Below, in pieces: positions 1-10,585 of a stretch of DNA of 49,175 bases. Where the stretch lies: assembly GCF_002902285.1 (NCBI RefSeq), contig NZ_PPRU01000026.1:1-49175 (forward strand), written 5' to 3'. Below the pieces are notes generated by a model. That model was not told where the DNA came from and did not search any database. It was given only the letters and a program-made list of their open reading frames with translations. Position 1 is the first letter of the stretch; every line of letters begins with the position of its first letter. Both the position numbers and the translations under genes were made by a program. This DNA is from Staphylococcus simulans (GTDB lineage: Bacteria > Bacillota > Bacilli > Staphylococcales > Staphylococcaceae).

Positions 1-134
1 GTCTAAAAGAGAGGATTCATGCATGTTTATGCTATTGTAACATTTCATTACATTTTATACCTTGATTTTGTTTTTTAATAGCACGTTATTTAATTATAAA
101 ACTAACTATCTTAAACATAAAACAAGAAAAAGAC

Positions 135-168
135 AAAATAAAAATGCCCACCCTATTGGATGAGCATT
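135..168 (-). terminator. Terminator after the tRNA pair
   Basis: Read on the minus strand, an 11-bp stem (158-168 with 143-153, two G-T wobbles) with a 4-base loop is followed by a T-rich tail. It lies directly downstream of tRNA-Asp and probably ends the tRNA-Glu/tRNA-Asp transcript. Bases 1-134 are AT-rich and hold nothing else I can support. Confidence 0.7.
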
Positions 169-171
169 GTA

Positions 172-244
172 CGGTCTCGACGGGAATCGAACCCGCGATC
201 TCCTGCGTGACAGGCAGGCGTGTTAACCGCTACACTACGAGACC
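172..244 (-). tRNA. tRNA-Asp (GUC)
   Basis: The minus strand folds as a complete cloverleaf: acceptor stem GGTCTCG/CGAGACC, anticodon stem CTGCC/..GCAG with loop anticodon GTC, and a T-arm with GGTTCGATTCC. The 3' CCA is not encoded. It lies 5 bases downstream of tRNA-Glu and both are probably cut from one transcript. In S. aureus the same tRNA pair follows purA. Confidence 0.96.
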
Positions 245-249
245 TAAAA

Positions 250-324
250 TGGTGACTCCTACGGGACTCGAACCCGTGTTACCGCCGTGAAAGGGCGGTG
301 TCTTAACCGCTTGACCAAGGAGCC
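250..324 (-). tRNA. tRNA-Glu (UUC)
   Basis: Minus-strand cloverleaf with acceptor GGCTCCT/AGGAGTC, anticodon TTC between CCGCC and GGCGG arms, T-arm GGTTCGAGTCC and an encoded CCA end (250-252). It is the first gene of the tRNA pair; its promoter lies just upstream at 345-374. tRNA-Glu also feeds haem synthesis in organisms using the C5 pathway. Confidence 0.96.
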
Positions 325-344
325 GTTTTTCAAGCACAAGATAG

Positions 345-374
345 ATTATAGCACAGCTCTTTAAAAAAACACAA
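345..374 (-). promoter_or_regulatory. tRNA operon promoter
   Basis: On the minus strand a perfect TATAAT (345-350) lies 18 bases from TTGTGT (369-374), which puts the start about 14 bases before tRNA-Glu. A plus-strand TATAAT at 396-401 ahead of the YitT gene lies back to back with it, so the two transcription units probably start divergently from this 60-bp stretch. Confidence 0.65.
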
Positions 375-431
375 GCAATTTTTAAAGTTTTTTTGTATAA
401 TTTTTACATAACCCATTTTAGGAGGCAAATT

Positions 432-1325
432 ATGAATCAATCCACGCACTCTGGGGGTCATACAAAGAAAGAGAAAAAACTGTCTCTCACACAAATTATT
501 ATACGTATCCTTTTCTTAACGATAGGTTCAATGCTTACGGCAGTAGGACTTGAACTCTTCTTAGTTCCAAATAAATTGTTAGATGGCGGGATCGTCGGTG
601 TTTCGATTATCTTATCTCATCTAACAGGTTTATCACTCGGTGTGTTTATCTTTATTCTTAACTTACCGTTTTTCTTCTTAGGTTATAAACAGATCGGTAA
701 AACATTTGCGGTATCTACGCTTTATGCGATTACTGTCTTATCTATCGGAACTATGTTGCTCCATGATATCCCTGCAGTCGTTAGAGAACCTTTACTTATC
801 ACCATCTTCGGTGGTGCCATTGTCGGTATCGGTGTCGGTTTAGTCATCCGTGCCGGCGGTAGTATGGATGGAACAGAAATTATGTCCATTCTCGTGCATA
901 ACCGTTTGCCATTTTCAGTCGGTGAAATCGTGATGATCTTCAACTTCTTTATTTTCGCAGTCGCTGGTTTTGTATTCACATGGGAAAGTGCCATGTATAG
1001 TGTTGTCGCTTATTTCATCGCTTTTAAAATGATTGATTTAATTTTAATCGGTTTAGATGAATCAAAAGCGGTCTGGATTATCAGTGATGAGTATAAAGAA
1101 ATTGGAGAAGCGATTAACGACCGTTTAGGGCGTGGTGTGACGTACTTACACGCAGAGGGTGCCTATACAGGCGATCCGCGTAAAGTCGTCTTCACGGTCA
1201 TTACACGTGTTGAGGAAGCGAAATTAAAAGAAGTCGTTATTCAAATCGATCCGAACGCCTTCTTATCCTTCGGTAATGTTTCTGAAGTACGTGGCGGACA
1301 TCATCGTAAGAAAAAAATTCATTAA
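432..1325 (+). CDS. YitT family membrane protein (DUF161/DUF2179)
   Basis: Predicted integral membrane protein of 297 residues. The N-terminal two thirds hold about five hydrophobic segments, with family-like stretches such as GLELFLVPNKLLDGGIVG and GGSMDGTEI. The C-terminal third is a soluble DUF2179 domain (from about residue 210, with VTYLHAEGAYTGDP). The biochemical function of YitT proteins is not established. The start at 432 is chosen because GGAGG at 421-425 precedes it; an upstream in-frame start at 393 lacks a ribosome site and overlaps the promoter. In S. aureus, as I recall it, the tRNA pair lies directly beside purA, so this plus-strand gene is an extra one here, transcribed toward the origin and against the fork. 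It ends at a terminator shared with purA. Confidence 0.85.
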   Translation: MNQSTHSGGHTKKEKKLSLTQIIIRILFLTIGSMLTAVGLELFLVPNKLLDGGIVGVSIILSHLTGLSLGVFIFILNLPFFFLGYKQIGKTFAVSTLYAITVLSIGTMLLHDIPAVVREPLLITIFGGAIVGIGVGLVIRAGGSMDGTEIMSILVHNRLPFSVGEIVMIFNFFIFAVAGFVFTWESAMYSVVAYFIAFKMIDLILIGLDESKAVWIISDEYKEIGEAINDRLGRGVTYLHAEGAYTGDPRKVVFTVITRVEEAKLKEVVIQIDPNAFLSFGNVSEVRGGHHRKKKIH

Positions 1326-1350
1326 ACTTCATTATAAGCTTTATGAATAC

Positions 1351-1389
1351 AAAAAATGCAATGCAGGTTCATACCCGCATTGCATTTTT
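1351..1389. terminator. Bidirectional terminator between yitT-like gene and purA
   Basis: AAAAAATGCAATGC at 1351-1364 pairs with GCATTGCATTTTT at 1377-1389 around a 12-base loop. The A and T runs on both sides let it work for both convergent genes. Confidence 0.8.
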
Positions 1390-1437
1390 CTATATCATTG
1401 ATTTTAAGTTGCTGTAATTACAACTTGTTATTTTAAA

Positions 1438-2724
1438 TTATGACCATAAAGGTTTTAACATATTTGTTTGTGTACGGTCTGGACCTACAGAGAAGATTGA
1501 GATACCTACGTTACATAACTCAGAAATACGTTCTAAGTAACGACGTGCGTTATCTGGTAATTCTTCTAATGATTGTACGCCTGTAATATCTTCAGACCAA
1601 CCTGGTAATTCTTCGTAAATTGGTTTACAACGGTTCAACGCGTTTAAGTTTGCTGGGTATTCAGTGATTTCTTCACCATCTAACTCATACGCAACACAGA
1701 TTTTAACTGTATCTAAACCAGTTAAAACGTCGATTGAGTTGATAGATAAGTCAGTAATACCACTTACACGACGTGAATGACGTAATACCACTGAGTCGAA
1801 CCAGCCGACACGACGTGGGCGTCCTGTAGTTGTACCATATTCACGACCTACTTCACGGATATGATGACCATCTTCATCGAATAATTCAGTAGGGAATGGA
1901 CCATCACCTACACGTGACGTATACGCTTTACATACACCGATTACTTTAGATACTGATGTTGGTCCGATACCGCCGCCGACAGTAACGTTACCAGCAATCG
2001 GGTTACTTGATGTAACGAATGGGTATGTACCATGGTCGATGTCTAACATAACCCCTTGTGCACCTTCGAATAATACACGTTCATTAGCTACAAGTGCATC
2101 ATCTAATAATTTAGGTGTGTCTGTTACATATTCTTTTAAGCGTTGACCAGCTGCATAGTATTCTTCGAAGATATCTTCGAAAGCTGGTGCTTCTTCATTA
2201 AACATACCTTTAAAGTATGCTGCTTTGTGTTCAAGATTTGCTTTTAATAAGCGTTCGAATGTTTCTTTGTCTAATAAATCCGCCATACGGATACCGATTC
2301 TTTGTGCTTTATCAACATATGCTGGGCCGATACCTTTCTTAGTCGTACCGATTTTGTTATCACCACGAAGACGTTCTTCATACTCATCTTGTAATAAGTG
2401 GTAAGGCAAAATAACCTGTGCACGATTTGAAATGCGCAAATTATTTGTTGGAATGCCGCGTTCATTTAATGCGTCCAACTCTTTTAATAATGCAACCGGA
2501 TCAACTACAACACCGTTACCGATAACAGATAGTTTATCTTGATAGAAAATGCCTGATGGCACTAAGTGTAATTTATAAGTTTCTCCGCCGAATTTGATTG
2601 TATGTCCTGCGTTATTTCCGCCTGAAAAACGTGCAATAACGTCCGCTTGTTCTGCTAAAAAGTCTGTGATTTTACCTTTACCTTCGTCTCCCCATTGTGT
2701 CCCAACAACTACGATTGATGACAT
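1438..2724 (-). CDS. purA: Adenylosuccinate synthase
   Basis: Joins IMP and aspartate with GTP to make adenylosuccinate, the first committed step from IMP to AMP, in the cytosol. At 428 residues it is the usual length for the family. The N-terminus carries the GTP-binding [11 protein letters not shown] motif (residues 8-18), then the GNNAGHT stretch (about 37-43) and, near residue 300, [13 protein letters not shown], the arginine-rich IMP/aspartate loop. The start is preceded by GGAGG (GGAGGTGCTCTT on the minus strand). It is a single gene transcribed away from dnaB, with a probable PurR operator upstream and a terminator downstream. All key motifs are intact. Confidence 0.97.
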   Translation of the reverse strand: MSSIVVVGTQWGDEGKGKITDFLAEQADVIARFSGGNNAGHTIKFGGETYKLHLVPSGIFYQDKLSVIGNGVVVDPVALLKELDALNERGIPTNNLRISNRAQVILPYHLLQDEYEERLRGDNKIGTTKKGIGPAYVDKAQRIGIRMADLLDKETFERLLKANLEHKAAYFKGMFNEEAPAFEDIFEEYYAAGQRLKEYVTDTPKLLDDALVANERVLFEGAQGVMLDIDHGTYPFVTSSNPIAGNVTVGGGIGPTSVSKVIGVCKAYTSRVGDGPFPTELFDEDGHHIREVGREYGTTTGRPRRVGWFDSVVLRHSRRVSGITDLSINSIDVLTGLDTVKICVAYELDGEEITEYPANLNALNRCKPIYEELPGWSEDITGVQSLEELPDNARRYLERISELCNVGISIFSVGPDRTQTNMLKPLWS

Positions 2725-2795
2725 AAGAGCACCTCCAAGTTATTCTCAATTAACCATTCAATATTCTATCAATTGTAAGCGTGTAATGCAAATAG

Positions 2796-2838
2796 AAAAC
2801 GAACATTAAATATCACAGATTTTTGGCAGTTCAGTGAA
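2796..2838 (-). promoter_or_regulatory. Candidate PurR operator (paired PurBoxes) upstream of purA
   Basis: AAAACGAACATTA (2796-2808) fits one PurBox with its CGAAC core. An oppositely oriented GTTC core begins at 2829, inside the small palindrome GTTCAGTGAAC (2829-2839). The 24 bases between the cores are close to the spacing known for paired PurBoxes in Bacillus. purA is a PurR target in Bacillus and S. aureus, which supports the idea; the second box is a weak match. The rest of 2725-3044 is AT-rich with no ORF. Confidence 0.4.
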
Positions 2839-3044
2839 CACTCAAACTTCCGAAAAAGTAATATAAATCCTTTAATACCAATGTTTTATACCGTTTATCA
2901 CACTTTATATTACACATACTTATTGACAAAATAACCCTTTTAAATCGACTTAAAACCGTACATTAAAACCTAATACCAGTTTATTGTACGTAAAAATATT
3001 TTTAAATTCGTTTCTATTTCGCCTTATTTTTTCTAATTTCCCAT

Positions 3045-3077
3045 TAAAAAAAGACCAAAACGCGCGTTTGGTCTTTT
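3045..3077 (-). terminator. Terminator of dnaB
   Basis: AAAAAGACCAAA and TTTGGTCTTTT pair around an ACGCGCG loop. On the minus strand it lies 30 bases past the dnaB stop and ends in a T run, closing the yybS-gdpP-rplI-dnaB unit. Confidence 0.8.
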
Positions 3078-3106
3078 AAATTCATCTATAATTTCATTTT
3101 TAATTT

Positions 3107-4504
3107 TTACATCATATCTGCATGTGCATAATCAATGTCCGTGAATTTGTTGTATTGCTTCATGAAGTGTAATTTAACAGTTCCTGTCGGGCCGTTACGC
3201 TGCTTCGCAATAATGACTTCAATTTCACCATTATCATCATTTGTGACAGGTTCCATGCCGCCATCGTCATCTTCTTCACCGTCTTCACGATTATAGTAAT
3301 CATCACGATATAAGAAAGCAACGATATCCGCATCTTGCTCGATAGAACCTGATTCACGGATGTCACTCATCATTGGGCGTTTATCTTGTCGTTGTTCAAC
3401 ACCACGAGATAACTGACTTAGTGCAATAACCGGACATTCTAATTCACGTGCAATCGCTTTTAACGTTCTTGAGATTTCAGATACTTCTTGTTGACGGTTA
3501 TCAGACATACGAGAACCGCTTCCCATAATCAACTGTAAGTAGTCGATCACAATCATATCTAAACCATGCTCTTGTTTGAGTCGACGACACTTAGAACGTA
3601 AATCTGTAATTCTGATACCCGGTGTATCATCAATAAAGATTTTCGTTTTAGATAACTTACCGACTGCCACTGTGAAACGATTCCAGTCTTCATCTGTCAT
3701 CGTCCCAGTACGTAAACGGTTCGAGTCTACATTTCCTGAACTACAAATCATACGTGTTGCTAATTGGTCTGCACCCATCTCTAGCGAGAAGATACCGACC
3801 GTATAATTACTTTCATGGGTCGCAACTTTTTGCGCAATATTCAATGCGAAGGCAGTCTTACCTACCGAAGGACGTGCAGCTAAAATAATTAAATCATTTC
3901 GGTTAAAGCCTGCAGTCATCTGGTCTAAATCACGATAGCCTGTCGGGATACCTGGTGTTTGACCACTATTTTGGTCTAACTCTTCAGCATTCTCATAAAC
4001 TTGTCCTAAGACGTCTCTGATATCTTTAAACCCTTCAGATTCTCTCGTAGATGCGAGTTCTAAAATCTTACGCTCTGCATCACTTAAAATATCATCTAAA
4101 TCAAGTTCTGAATCATAACCGTCTTTCGCGATTTGATCTGCGACACGAATCAAATTACGTTTCGCAGCTAATTTATAAACAATCTCGCGATAGTACTCAA
4201 TATTTCTTGTCGTCGGCACATTGCTAGCGAGCTCCGCAAGATATTGCGGGCCACCCGCTTCACTCAATGTCCCTTCAGATGTCAGCTGGTCCATTAAGGT
4301 TACGACATCTATTTCACTATTTTCCTCAAAGAGGTGCATCATCGCACGGAAGATGTGTTGGTGAGCGCCTCTATAAAAGGACTCAGGAAGTAAGACTCCC
4401 TGAGTTTCCCCCATGAGCTGTGGATCAATAATAATGGCACCTAAGACAGATTGCTCAGCTTCGTTGTTATGCGGCATCTGGTTTTGTTCATACATTCCAT
4501 CCAT
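3107..4504 (-). CDS. dnaB: Replicative DNA helicase
   Basis: Hexameric 5'-3' helicase that unwinds DNA ahead of the replisome; called DnaB in E. coli and DnaC in Bacillus and staphylococci. The 465 residues match the family. The N-terminal domain (about 10-110, from NNEAEQSVLGAI) binds primase. The RecA-like C-terminal domain has Walker A ARPSVGKTAF near 208-217, Walker B MIVIDYLQL, and the arginine-finger region around QLSRGVEQR. The C-terminal tail contains an acidic insert (DGEEDDDGG). It follows rplI by 30 bases and is the last gene of the yybS-gdpP-rplI-dnaB run, which is the usual staphylococcal order. Confidence 0.97.
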   Translation of the reverse strand: MDGMYEQNQMPHNNEAEQSVLGAIIIDPQLMGETQGVLLPESFYRGAHQHIFRAMMHLFEENSEIDVVTLMDQLTSEGTLSEAGGPQYLAELASNVPTTRNIEYYREIVYKLAAKRNLIRVADQIAKDGYDSELDLDDILSDAERKILELASTRESEGFKDIRDVLGQVYENAEELDQNSGQTPGIPTGYRDLDQMTAGFNRNDLIILAARPSVGKTAFALNIAQKVATHESNYTVGIFSLEMGADQLATRMICSSGNVDSNRLRTGTMTDEDWNRFTVAVGKLSKTKIFIDDTPGIRITDLRSKCRRLKQEHGLDMIVIDYLQLIMGSGSRMSDNRQQEVSEISRTLKAIARELECPVIALSQLSRGVEQRQDKRPMMSDIRESGSIEQDADIVAFLYRDDYYNREDGEEDDDGGMEPVTNDDNGEIEVIIAKQRNGPTGTVKLHFMKQYNKFTDIDYAHADMM

Positions 4505-4535
4505 TTTTTGATTACACCTCTAATTATTTCATTGC

Positions 4536-4985
4536 TTATTTTTGTTCAACAGTGTGAACACGGATTGTACCATCGACTTTTTTGTCTAATTTTACTGGTA
4601 CATTTGTATAACCTAAGGCATGGATACCGTTAGGTAAGTCCATTTTACGTTTATCAATTTTGATATCGTGTTGTTTTTGTAAGGCTTGTGCAATTTGTTT
4701 TGTGCTGACAGAACCGAATAATTTGCCGCCTTCACCTGATTTAGCTGTGACTTCTACTTCGATGTCTTCAAGACGTTTTGCTAATGCTTTCGCATCTTCG
4801 ATTTCTTGTTCTCTTTCTTCTTCAGCACGTTTGTTTTTAAGTTCTAATTGTTTCAAGTTACCTGGTGTTGCTTCTACTGCAACATTTTTCTTGAATAAGA
4901 AGTTTTGTGCGTAGCCTACAGGTACGTCTTTAACTTCGCCTTTCTTACCTTTACCTTTAACATCTTGTGTGAAAATTACTTTCAT
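4536..4985 (-). CDS. rplI: 50S ribosomal protein L9
   Basis: Large-subunit ribosomal protein that binds 23S rRNA near the L1 stalk and helps keep the reading frame. The 149 residues are full length. The N-terminal rRNA-binding domain has [21 protein letters not shown] with the conserved GYAQNFL (24-30). A long charged helix (about 40-75, rich in K, E and R) links it to the C-terminal domain with [16 protein letters not shown]. The start overlaps the gdpP stop by four bases (ATGA), so the two are translationally coupled. Confidence 0.97.
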   Translation of the reverse strand: MKVIFTQDVKGKGKKGEVKDVPVGYAQNFLFKKNVAVEATPGNLKQLELKNKRAEEEREQEIEDAKALAKRLEDIEVEVTAKSGEGGKLFGSVSTKQIAQALQKQHDIKIDKRKMDLPNGIHALGYTNVPVKLDKKVDGTIRVHTVEQK

Positions 4986-6949
4986 TGTCCTTCACTCCTA
5001 CTAATTTGTTCATCTATTGCTTGTTGTAATTGTTCTACTGCTTCATCTACTGTTACACCTTTAATTTGCGTGGCAGCATTTGTTAAATGTCCACCGCCGC
5101 CTAAAGCTTCCATTGTCAGTTGGACGTTGATAGAGCCGAGTGAACGGGCTGAAATACCCACTAAGTCATCTTCTCGTCTAGCCACTACATAAGAGGCCTC
5201 TACACCATCTAAACTTAACAATTCGTCTGCAGCTTGTGCAACTGTAACAGGGTGATAGATTTTATCATTAGATCCGTGTGCCACTGCAATACCATTGCTT
5301 TGTAGTTTCACAGTACGGATAAGTTCTGAACGATTAATGTACGTATCAATATCATCTTTTAAGAAGTGCTGCGTCAAGATCGTATCTGCACCATGTGCTC
5401 TTAAGTAACTTGCCGCATCAAAGGTTCTTGAACCTGTACGTAATGTGAAGTTACGCGTATCGACAATAATACCCGCATACATAATCGTTGATTCTAATCT
5501 TGTCAGACGTTGTTCTGTCGGTTGGTATTCAAGGAGTTCCGTCACAAGCTCAGCTGTAGAGCTGGCATAAGGTTCCATATATACCAATAATGGATGAGAA
5601 ATAAAGCTTTCACCACGACGGTGATGGTCGATCACGACTTTACGGTTTGCTTTATTTAAAATGTTCTCATCTAATACCATTTCTGGTTTATGTGTATCAA
5701 CAACAACTAATGTCGTTTTTGATGTCATAATATCCCACGCATCATCTGATGTGATGAAACGTTCTTTTAATTCTGGTTTCTTATCAATTTCATCCATCAC
5801 ACGACGTAATGTCGGATCGATATCTTCTTCATTTAACACAACATAAGCATCTAAGTTATTCATCATCGCAAAGCGTGAAACACCGATAGCTGCACCGATT
5901 GCGTCTAAGTCAGGACGTTTATGTCCCATAATGATAACTTTGTCGCCTTCCATCAAGATATCTTTTAAAGCATGTGAGATAACACGCGCACGTACACGTG
6001 TACGTTTTTCCATCGGGTCAGTCTTACCACCATAGAATCTTACATTACCATTGATATGTTTGATTGCGACTTGGTCACCACCACGGCCAAGGGCTAAGTC
6101 TAAACCTGATTGTGATAATTCCCCTAAGTCAATCAAGTTCTCTGAACCTTCACCGACACCAATACTTAATGTCAATTGTGCGCGGTAACCTACACTCTTT
6201 TCACGTAGGTTTCGCAACAAGTCGAAATTTGATTCTTCTAATTGGTCAAGAATACGACGGTTTAAATACGCTACGAATTGGTCTGAACTATACCGCTTGA
6301 AATAGATATCATACTCAGAAGCCCAACGACTGATGACACGTGTGACCATAGAGTTGATTTCAGAACGCTGTGTATCGTTCATATTTTGTGTGATTTCATC
6401 GTAGTTATCAAGGAATAAGGTTGCGATAACCGGTTTCGATTCTTCATATAATTCATACGTGTGTACTTCTTCAGTAATATCAAAGAAATATAAGACATGT
6501 TCATCTTCTGAATAACGCACACGATAATGATAATTGCCATCTGTAATTTCAATCTCTTGCGTCTTCTCTAATTGTTTCAGAATGTTCGGGTACACTTCAT
6601 TTATCGGATCTGAGATAACATTACGATCCAATCGTTCAGACATGAAATGGTTCATCCATTCTACATCTTCATTCTCATCAAGAACAATGATGCCAATCGG
6701 CAAACTTTTAATCGCGATACTATTGCCAGCTGATATCTGTCCGCTTAAATCATCTACATATTGATCTAATCGTATGAATGCATTACGAAACGCAAATGCA
6801 CTGATAATAATCATCACAAGTAAGACTGCAGTTGCGATACCAGCAATCAATTGGTTAAAGATAAACCAAACAACAACTAATGCGATTGCAGTTAATACCA
6901 TAAGCAAGAAAGGAATAAACAGTGCTTTCTTCGTAGATTGACGATTCAT
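4982..6949 (-). CDS. gdpP: Cyclic-di-AMP phosphodiesterase GdpP
   Basis: Membrane enzyme that hydrolyses c-di-AMP to pApA, so it sets the level of a second messenger controlling potassium uptake, osmotic balance and wall stress; loss raises beta-lactam tolerance in S. aureus. The 655 residues show two membrane helices (about 10-55), a PAS domain (about 80-165), a degenerate GGDEF domain (about 170-300, SSDQF at 221-225 in place of GGDEF, as usual for this family) and DHH/DHHA1 domains. Metal ligands are all present: H343, D347, D349, D418, the DHH at 441-443 and D497. It is intact, lies 14 bases after yybS and overlaps rplI. Confidence 0.95.
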   Translation of the reverse strand: MNRQSTKKALFIPFLLMVLTAIALVVVWFIFNQLIAGIATAVLLVMIIISAFAFRNAFIRLDQYVDDLSGQISAGNSIAIKSLPIGIIVLDENEDVEWMNHFMSERLDRNVISDPINEVYPNILKQLEKTQEIEITDGNYHYRVRYSEDEHVLYFFDITEEVHTYELYEESKPVIATLFLDNYDEITQNMNDTQRSEINSMVTRVISRWASEYDIYFKRYSSDQFVAYLNRRILDQLEESNFDLLRNLREKSVGYRAQLTLSIGVGEGSENLIDLGELSQSGLDLALGRGGDQVAIKHINGNVRFYGGKTDPMEKRTRVRARVISHALKDILMEGDKVIIMGHKRPDLDAIGAAIGVSRFAMMNNLDAYVVLNEEDIDPTLRRVMDEIDKKPELKERFITSDDAWDIMTSKTTLVVVDTHKPEMVLDENILNKANRKVVIDHHRRGESFISHPLLVYMEPYASSTAELVTELLEYQPTEQRLTRLESTIMYAGIIVDTRNFTLRTGSRTFDAASYLRAHGADTILTQHFLKDDIDTYINRSELIRTVKLQSNGIAVAHGSNDKIYHPVTVAQAADELLSLDGVEASYVVARREDDLVGISARSLGSINVQLTMEALGGGGHLTNAATQIKGVTVDEAVEQLQQAIDEQISRSEGQ

Positions 6950-6963
6950 TCTGTCACCTCAAA

Positions 6964-7884
6964 TCATTTTTTAATAAATCGTTTTAAATTGAATGTAATA
7001 TCTACAACACCCAGTAAGCCGATAATCGGTATCACAGGTGTCAGTAAAAATCCTATAACCATTAATAAAATGCCCACACCTACCGGCATACGTTTCGCTT
7101 TCGCAAAGTAAGCAATGAAACTTAAACCTTGGATGAACATAATGAATGATAAGATAACTTGCATATTTAAAACGATACTTTGGAACGTGCCAGGTTGCGT
7201 TGCGAACATGACACAAAGCAATACTATAAAGTAAATGTATGCGAGTACACGTTTAAACTGCCATGCATATAACGGTTTAAACACTGGGGTTGCTATTTTA
7301 AACTTACGTAAAATCGGAAACGATACAATCAAGTTAATGAGTATCATAATAAAAATAACGATAATCGTATAACTAGGTAATTGAACTGCTAATTGTCTAA
7401 AACCTTCTTCTAACACACTACGTGAAGAAGCATCTAGTCCACTCATTGCCATTGCTTGATACATTTGATCTTTAAATGGTTTCACAAGCACTTGTGAAAG
7501 CGGAAGTTTATCGAAGACTTGAAGCAGCATAAAGCCTGCCAAACTGATGATACTCATATATGTAGTTGCGATATAGAGTATACGTTCTTTCGATGTACGT
7601 TCTTTTAATAATTGCCCTACTATCAAACTCAAAATCAAAATGAAGATGATATAACTCAGTACACCCTCACTTCCGAACAGGACAGTTAAAATAACTGTAA
7701 TCAGTGCGGCAATACCGAAAGACATAATAGACTTATGCCATAGAATAATACCAGGCACCGTTGCAATAAAAAATAAGATGAGTCCGGCAACCGGTATAAC
7801 ATAGGTGACTGCCACAATAATCAGCAATGCCAATGTTGCAAGTAGCGTCGCCTTCAGGTCTATTTTTGCAAACAAATTCGCCAC
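6964..7884 (-). CDS. YybS family (DUF2232) membrane protein
   Basis: A 306-residue protein with about eight hydrophobic segments spread over its whole length, conserved upstream of gdpP in staphylococci and Bacillus (YybS). Its function is not established; a role linked to c-di-AMP or the cell envelope is only inferred from linkage. The GTG at 7884 is awkward because AGGAG abuts it; the in-frame TTG at 7875 has that AGGAG at normal distance and may be the true start. It is the first gene of the gdpP operon. A promoter on the minus strand above 7884 could not be defined with confidence. Confidence 0.85.
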   Translation of the reverse strand: MANLFAKIDLKATLLATLALLIIVAVTYVIPVAGLILFFIATVPGIILWHKSIMSFGIAALITVILTVLFGSEGVLSYIIFILILSLIVGQLLKERTSKERILYIATTYMSIISLAGFMLLQVFDKLPLSQVLVKPFKDQMYQAMAMSGLDASSRSVLEEGFRQLAVQLPSYTIIVIFIMILINLIVSFPILRKFKIATPVFKPLYAWQFKRVLAYIYFIVLLCVMFATQPGTFQSIVLNMQVILSFIMFIQGLSFIAYFAKAKRMPVGVGILLMVIGFLLTPVIPIIGLLGVVDITFNLKRFIKK

Positions 7885-8106
7885 TCCTATACTTTAGTAA
7901 CTATAAGAATTATTTTAACATAGTTGGCAAGAATCACCTACTTGATATCACTAGCTTGCTACATGTTTTTAACAGCATAGATAAAGTTCAATTTCTTCAG
8001 TTGTATCTTATCAACTATACCCAATATTTTATAATGTTTCCCTTCAGAAAAGTGAGGTATATAATAAATAAAGTATTTATGTTATAACAACTATGGAGGA
8101 GATTTT

Positions 8107-8205
8107 ATGGCAGCTGGAAGTATCATTACATATTCTATTGTAGGTCTGTTATTAATTGCAGCGATGATCATTCTATTTATTGAAACGAAAAACCTAAGCA
8201 AGTAA
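8107..8205 (+). CDS. Small single-helix membrane peptide (32 aa)
   Basis: ATG at 8107 is preceded by a strong GGAGGAG (8095-8101) at proper distance. The 32-residue product begins MAAGSIITYS, continues with one hydrophobic helix (about residues 9-25: VGLLLIAAMIILF) and ends in a charged tail, ETKNLSK. This is the shape of a one-pass membrane peptide. I do not recognise the family; small transporter subunits and type I toxins share this look, but nothing here picks one. It lies where S. aureus has azlCD/metX. Confidence 0.5.
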   Translation: MAAGSIITYSIVGLLLIAAMIILFIETKNLSK

Positions 8206-8216
8206 GAAATCAAAAA

Positions 8217-8297
8217 ATGACGACCATTGCTTTATTACTCACTACCGCATCAACTCTAATCATCTTCATTTTTAGTTTGATTCAATCACTCTCTTAA
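8217..8297 (+). CDS. Possible second small hydrophobic peptide (26 aa)
   Basis: An ORF 11 bases after the 32-residue peptide encodes 26 residues, MTTIALLLTTASTLIIFIF then SLIQSLS, almost all hydrophobic. It lacks a good ribosome site, so translation would depend on coupling with the upstream peptide. It could also be chance; it is reported because it forms a pair with a well-supported small ORF. Confidence 0.25.
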   Translation: MTTIALLLTTASTLIIFIFSLIQSLS

Positions 8298-8349
8298 CTA
8301 AATAAGAAAGACTTGGACTCTATCCATTTGTTAAATTTTTATTAATTCC

Positions 8350-8389
8350 CGAAAACGCTATCGTAATATATTGCAAACCACGTTATAAT
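8350..8389 (+). promoter_or_regulatory. Promoter region of the 76-residue membrane protein, with cre-like sequence
   Basis: TATAAT lies at 8384-8389; the matching -35 (8361-8366) is poor. The sequence CGAAAACGCTATCG at 8350-8363 resembles a CcpA cre site (12 of 14 positions) and would overlap the -35. The transcript would start about 40 bases before the ORF at 8435. The cre assignment is tentative. Confidence 0.35.
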
Positions 8390-8434
8390 GAGAGTGATAA
8401 AAAAAGATTTAAACGAAGAAGGAGTACCAGAAGT

Positions 8435-8665
8435 ATGCAGAAAGTTTTCTTAGCTGGAAGCAGTCTTGCGCTGTTCTTCACAAGCATTTTATGTTTCGTA
8501 TTGCATGCCTTAATTAAAATGAGCATTACAGGTCTCATCTTTTTAAACGCAGGAAATTTTCTGATTCCATTAGGTTGTGCATTTGTGACACTAAGTATTA
8601 TGAGTGTCATCGCATTTCTATATGTTGATACCGCTGAGCAATCAGAAACACAAAACCAAGAGTGA
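8435..8665 (+). CDS. Hypothetical small membrane protein (76 aa)
   Basis: A 76-residue protein with two clear hydrophobic segments (about 5-27 and 33-62) and a polar tail rich in E and Q. GAAGGAG at 8419-8425 precedes the ATG, and a strong terminator follows at 8752-8787, so it is a credible independent gene. I do not recognise the family. It is oriented opposite to both flanking operons (yybS-gdpP and serS), in a region with no counterpart in the S. aureus order I know, so it is probably accessory. Confidence 0.6.
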   Translation: MQKVFLAGSSLALFFTSILCFVLHALIKMSITGLIFLNAGNFLIPLGCAFVTLSIMSVIAFLYVDTAEQSETQNQE

Positions 8666-8751
8666 TAAAGTTAGACTGACGCTTGTCTGAAGTAAGACAC
8701 CCATTCGTCTACAAACTCTTTAACAGCAACACTTTCAAACTATTCTATTTC

Positions 8752-8787
8752 AACCGATTATCCTTAGAGGGTAGTCGGTTTTTCTTT
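8752..8787 (+). terminator. Terminator of the 76-residue membrane protein gene
   Basis: A 12-bp stem (8752-8763 with 8769-8780, two G-T pairs) with a TTAGA loop is followed by TTTCTTT. Confidence 0.8.
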
Positions 8788-8830
8788 GTGTTTCAGGAAA
8801 TAACAAGACGGGGAAATATTAATTTTCCAT

Positions 8831-8868
8831 ATAAAAAGAGGACGCTATGTTGGTAAGGCATAGCGTCC
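8831..8868 (-). terminator. Terminator of serS
   Basis: GGACGCTATG (8840-8849) and CATAGCGTCC (8859-8868) form a perfect 10-bp stem. On the minus strand a TCTTTTT tail follows. A weaker second dyad (8904-8911 with 8934-8941) lies between it and the serS stop. Confidence 0.75.
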
Positions 8869-8944
8869 ATGTGGTAGGTAAATATATATATTGGAACGAG
8901 GTTGGATCATCTTAATTCGTTTTCCAACTACTCGATGATCCCAT

Positions 8945-10234
<1,290 letters not shown>

Positions 10235-10309
10235 TCAGTCATCCTTTCAAAATAAGTGTAGGGGTATTTAAATTCAAATTAATAATATAATTAGAGCAGC
10301 TGAAAAAAG

Positions 10310-10550
10310 AATAAAAAAATACCACGCCCCTACAAGGGACGTGGTATTACGTGTTGCCACCCTATTTAACAGTATGTATCAAATTAATTGATGCACACTG
10401 CACTCTCTCTAAAATAACGGTTAAACCGGTTGTTCTCTCAAATGCAGGTAGATTCGTCACGTAGTCTTAATTGCTTATTCACACCAACCATAAGCTCTCT
10501 GGAATTAATAACTAGGATTACTTATCCTGCGAACAATGTCTTATGAACTT
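10310..10550 (-). promoter_or_regulatory. T-box leader (serine) controlling serS
   Basis: Read on the minus strand, the leader has AGAGAGC and GGTTGGTGT of the specifier domain (around 10478-10500), a specifier candidate TCT at 10450-10452 in the context GAATCTACC, the T-box AGGGTGGCAACACG (10349-10362) and a terminator in which GTCCCTTG..AGGGGCGTGG pairs and a T run follows (10310-10349). Uncharged tRNA-Ser should stabilise the antiterminator. The specifier matches serine, as expected for a serS leader. Confidence 0.92.
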
Positions 10551-10556
10551 AACTTC

Positions 10557-10585
10557 ACTATAGCAAATAGTTATTTAAATTGCAA
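10557..10585 (-). promoter_or_regulatory. serS promoter
   Basis: On the minus strand TTGCAA (10580-10585), a 17-base spacer and TATAGT (10557-10562). The start would fall near 10550, right at the 5' end of the T-box. Confidence 0.75.

Noticed and set aside
8904..8941. Second serS terminator (GGATCATC/GATGATCC)
   Set aside because: Loop is long, the stem is short, and an alternative GTTGGA/TCCAAC pairing competes; no T run follows.
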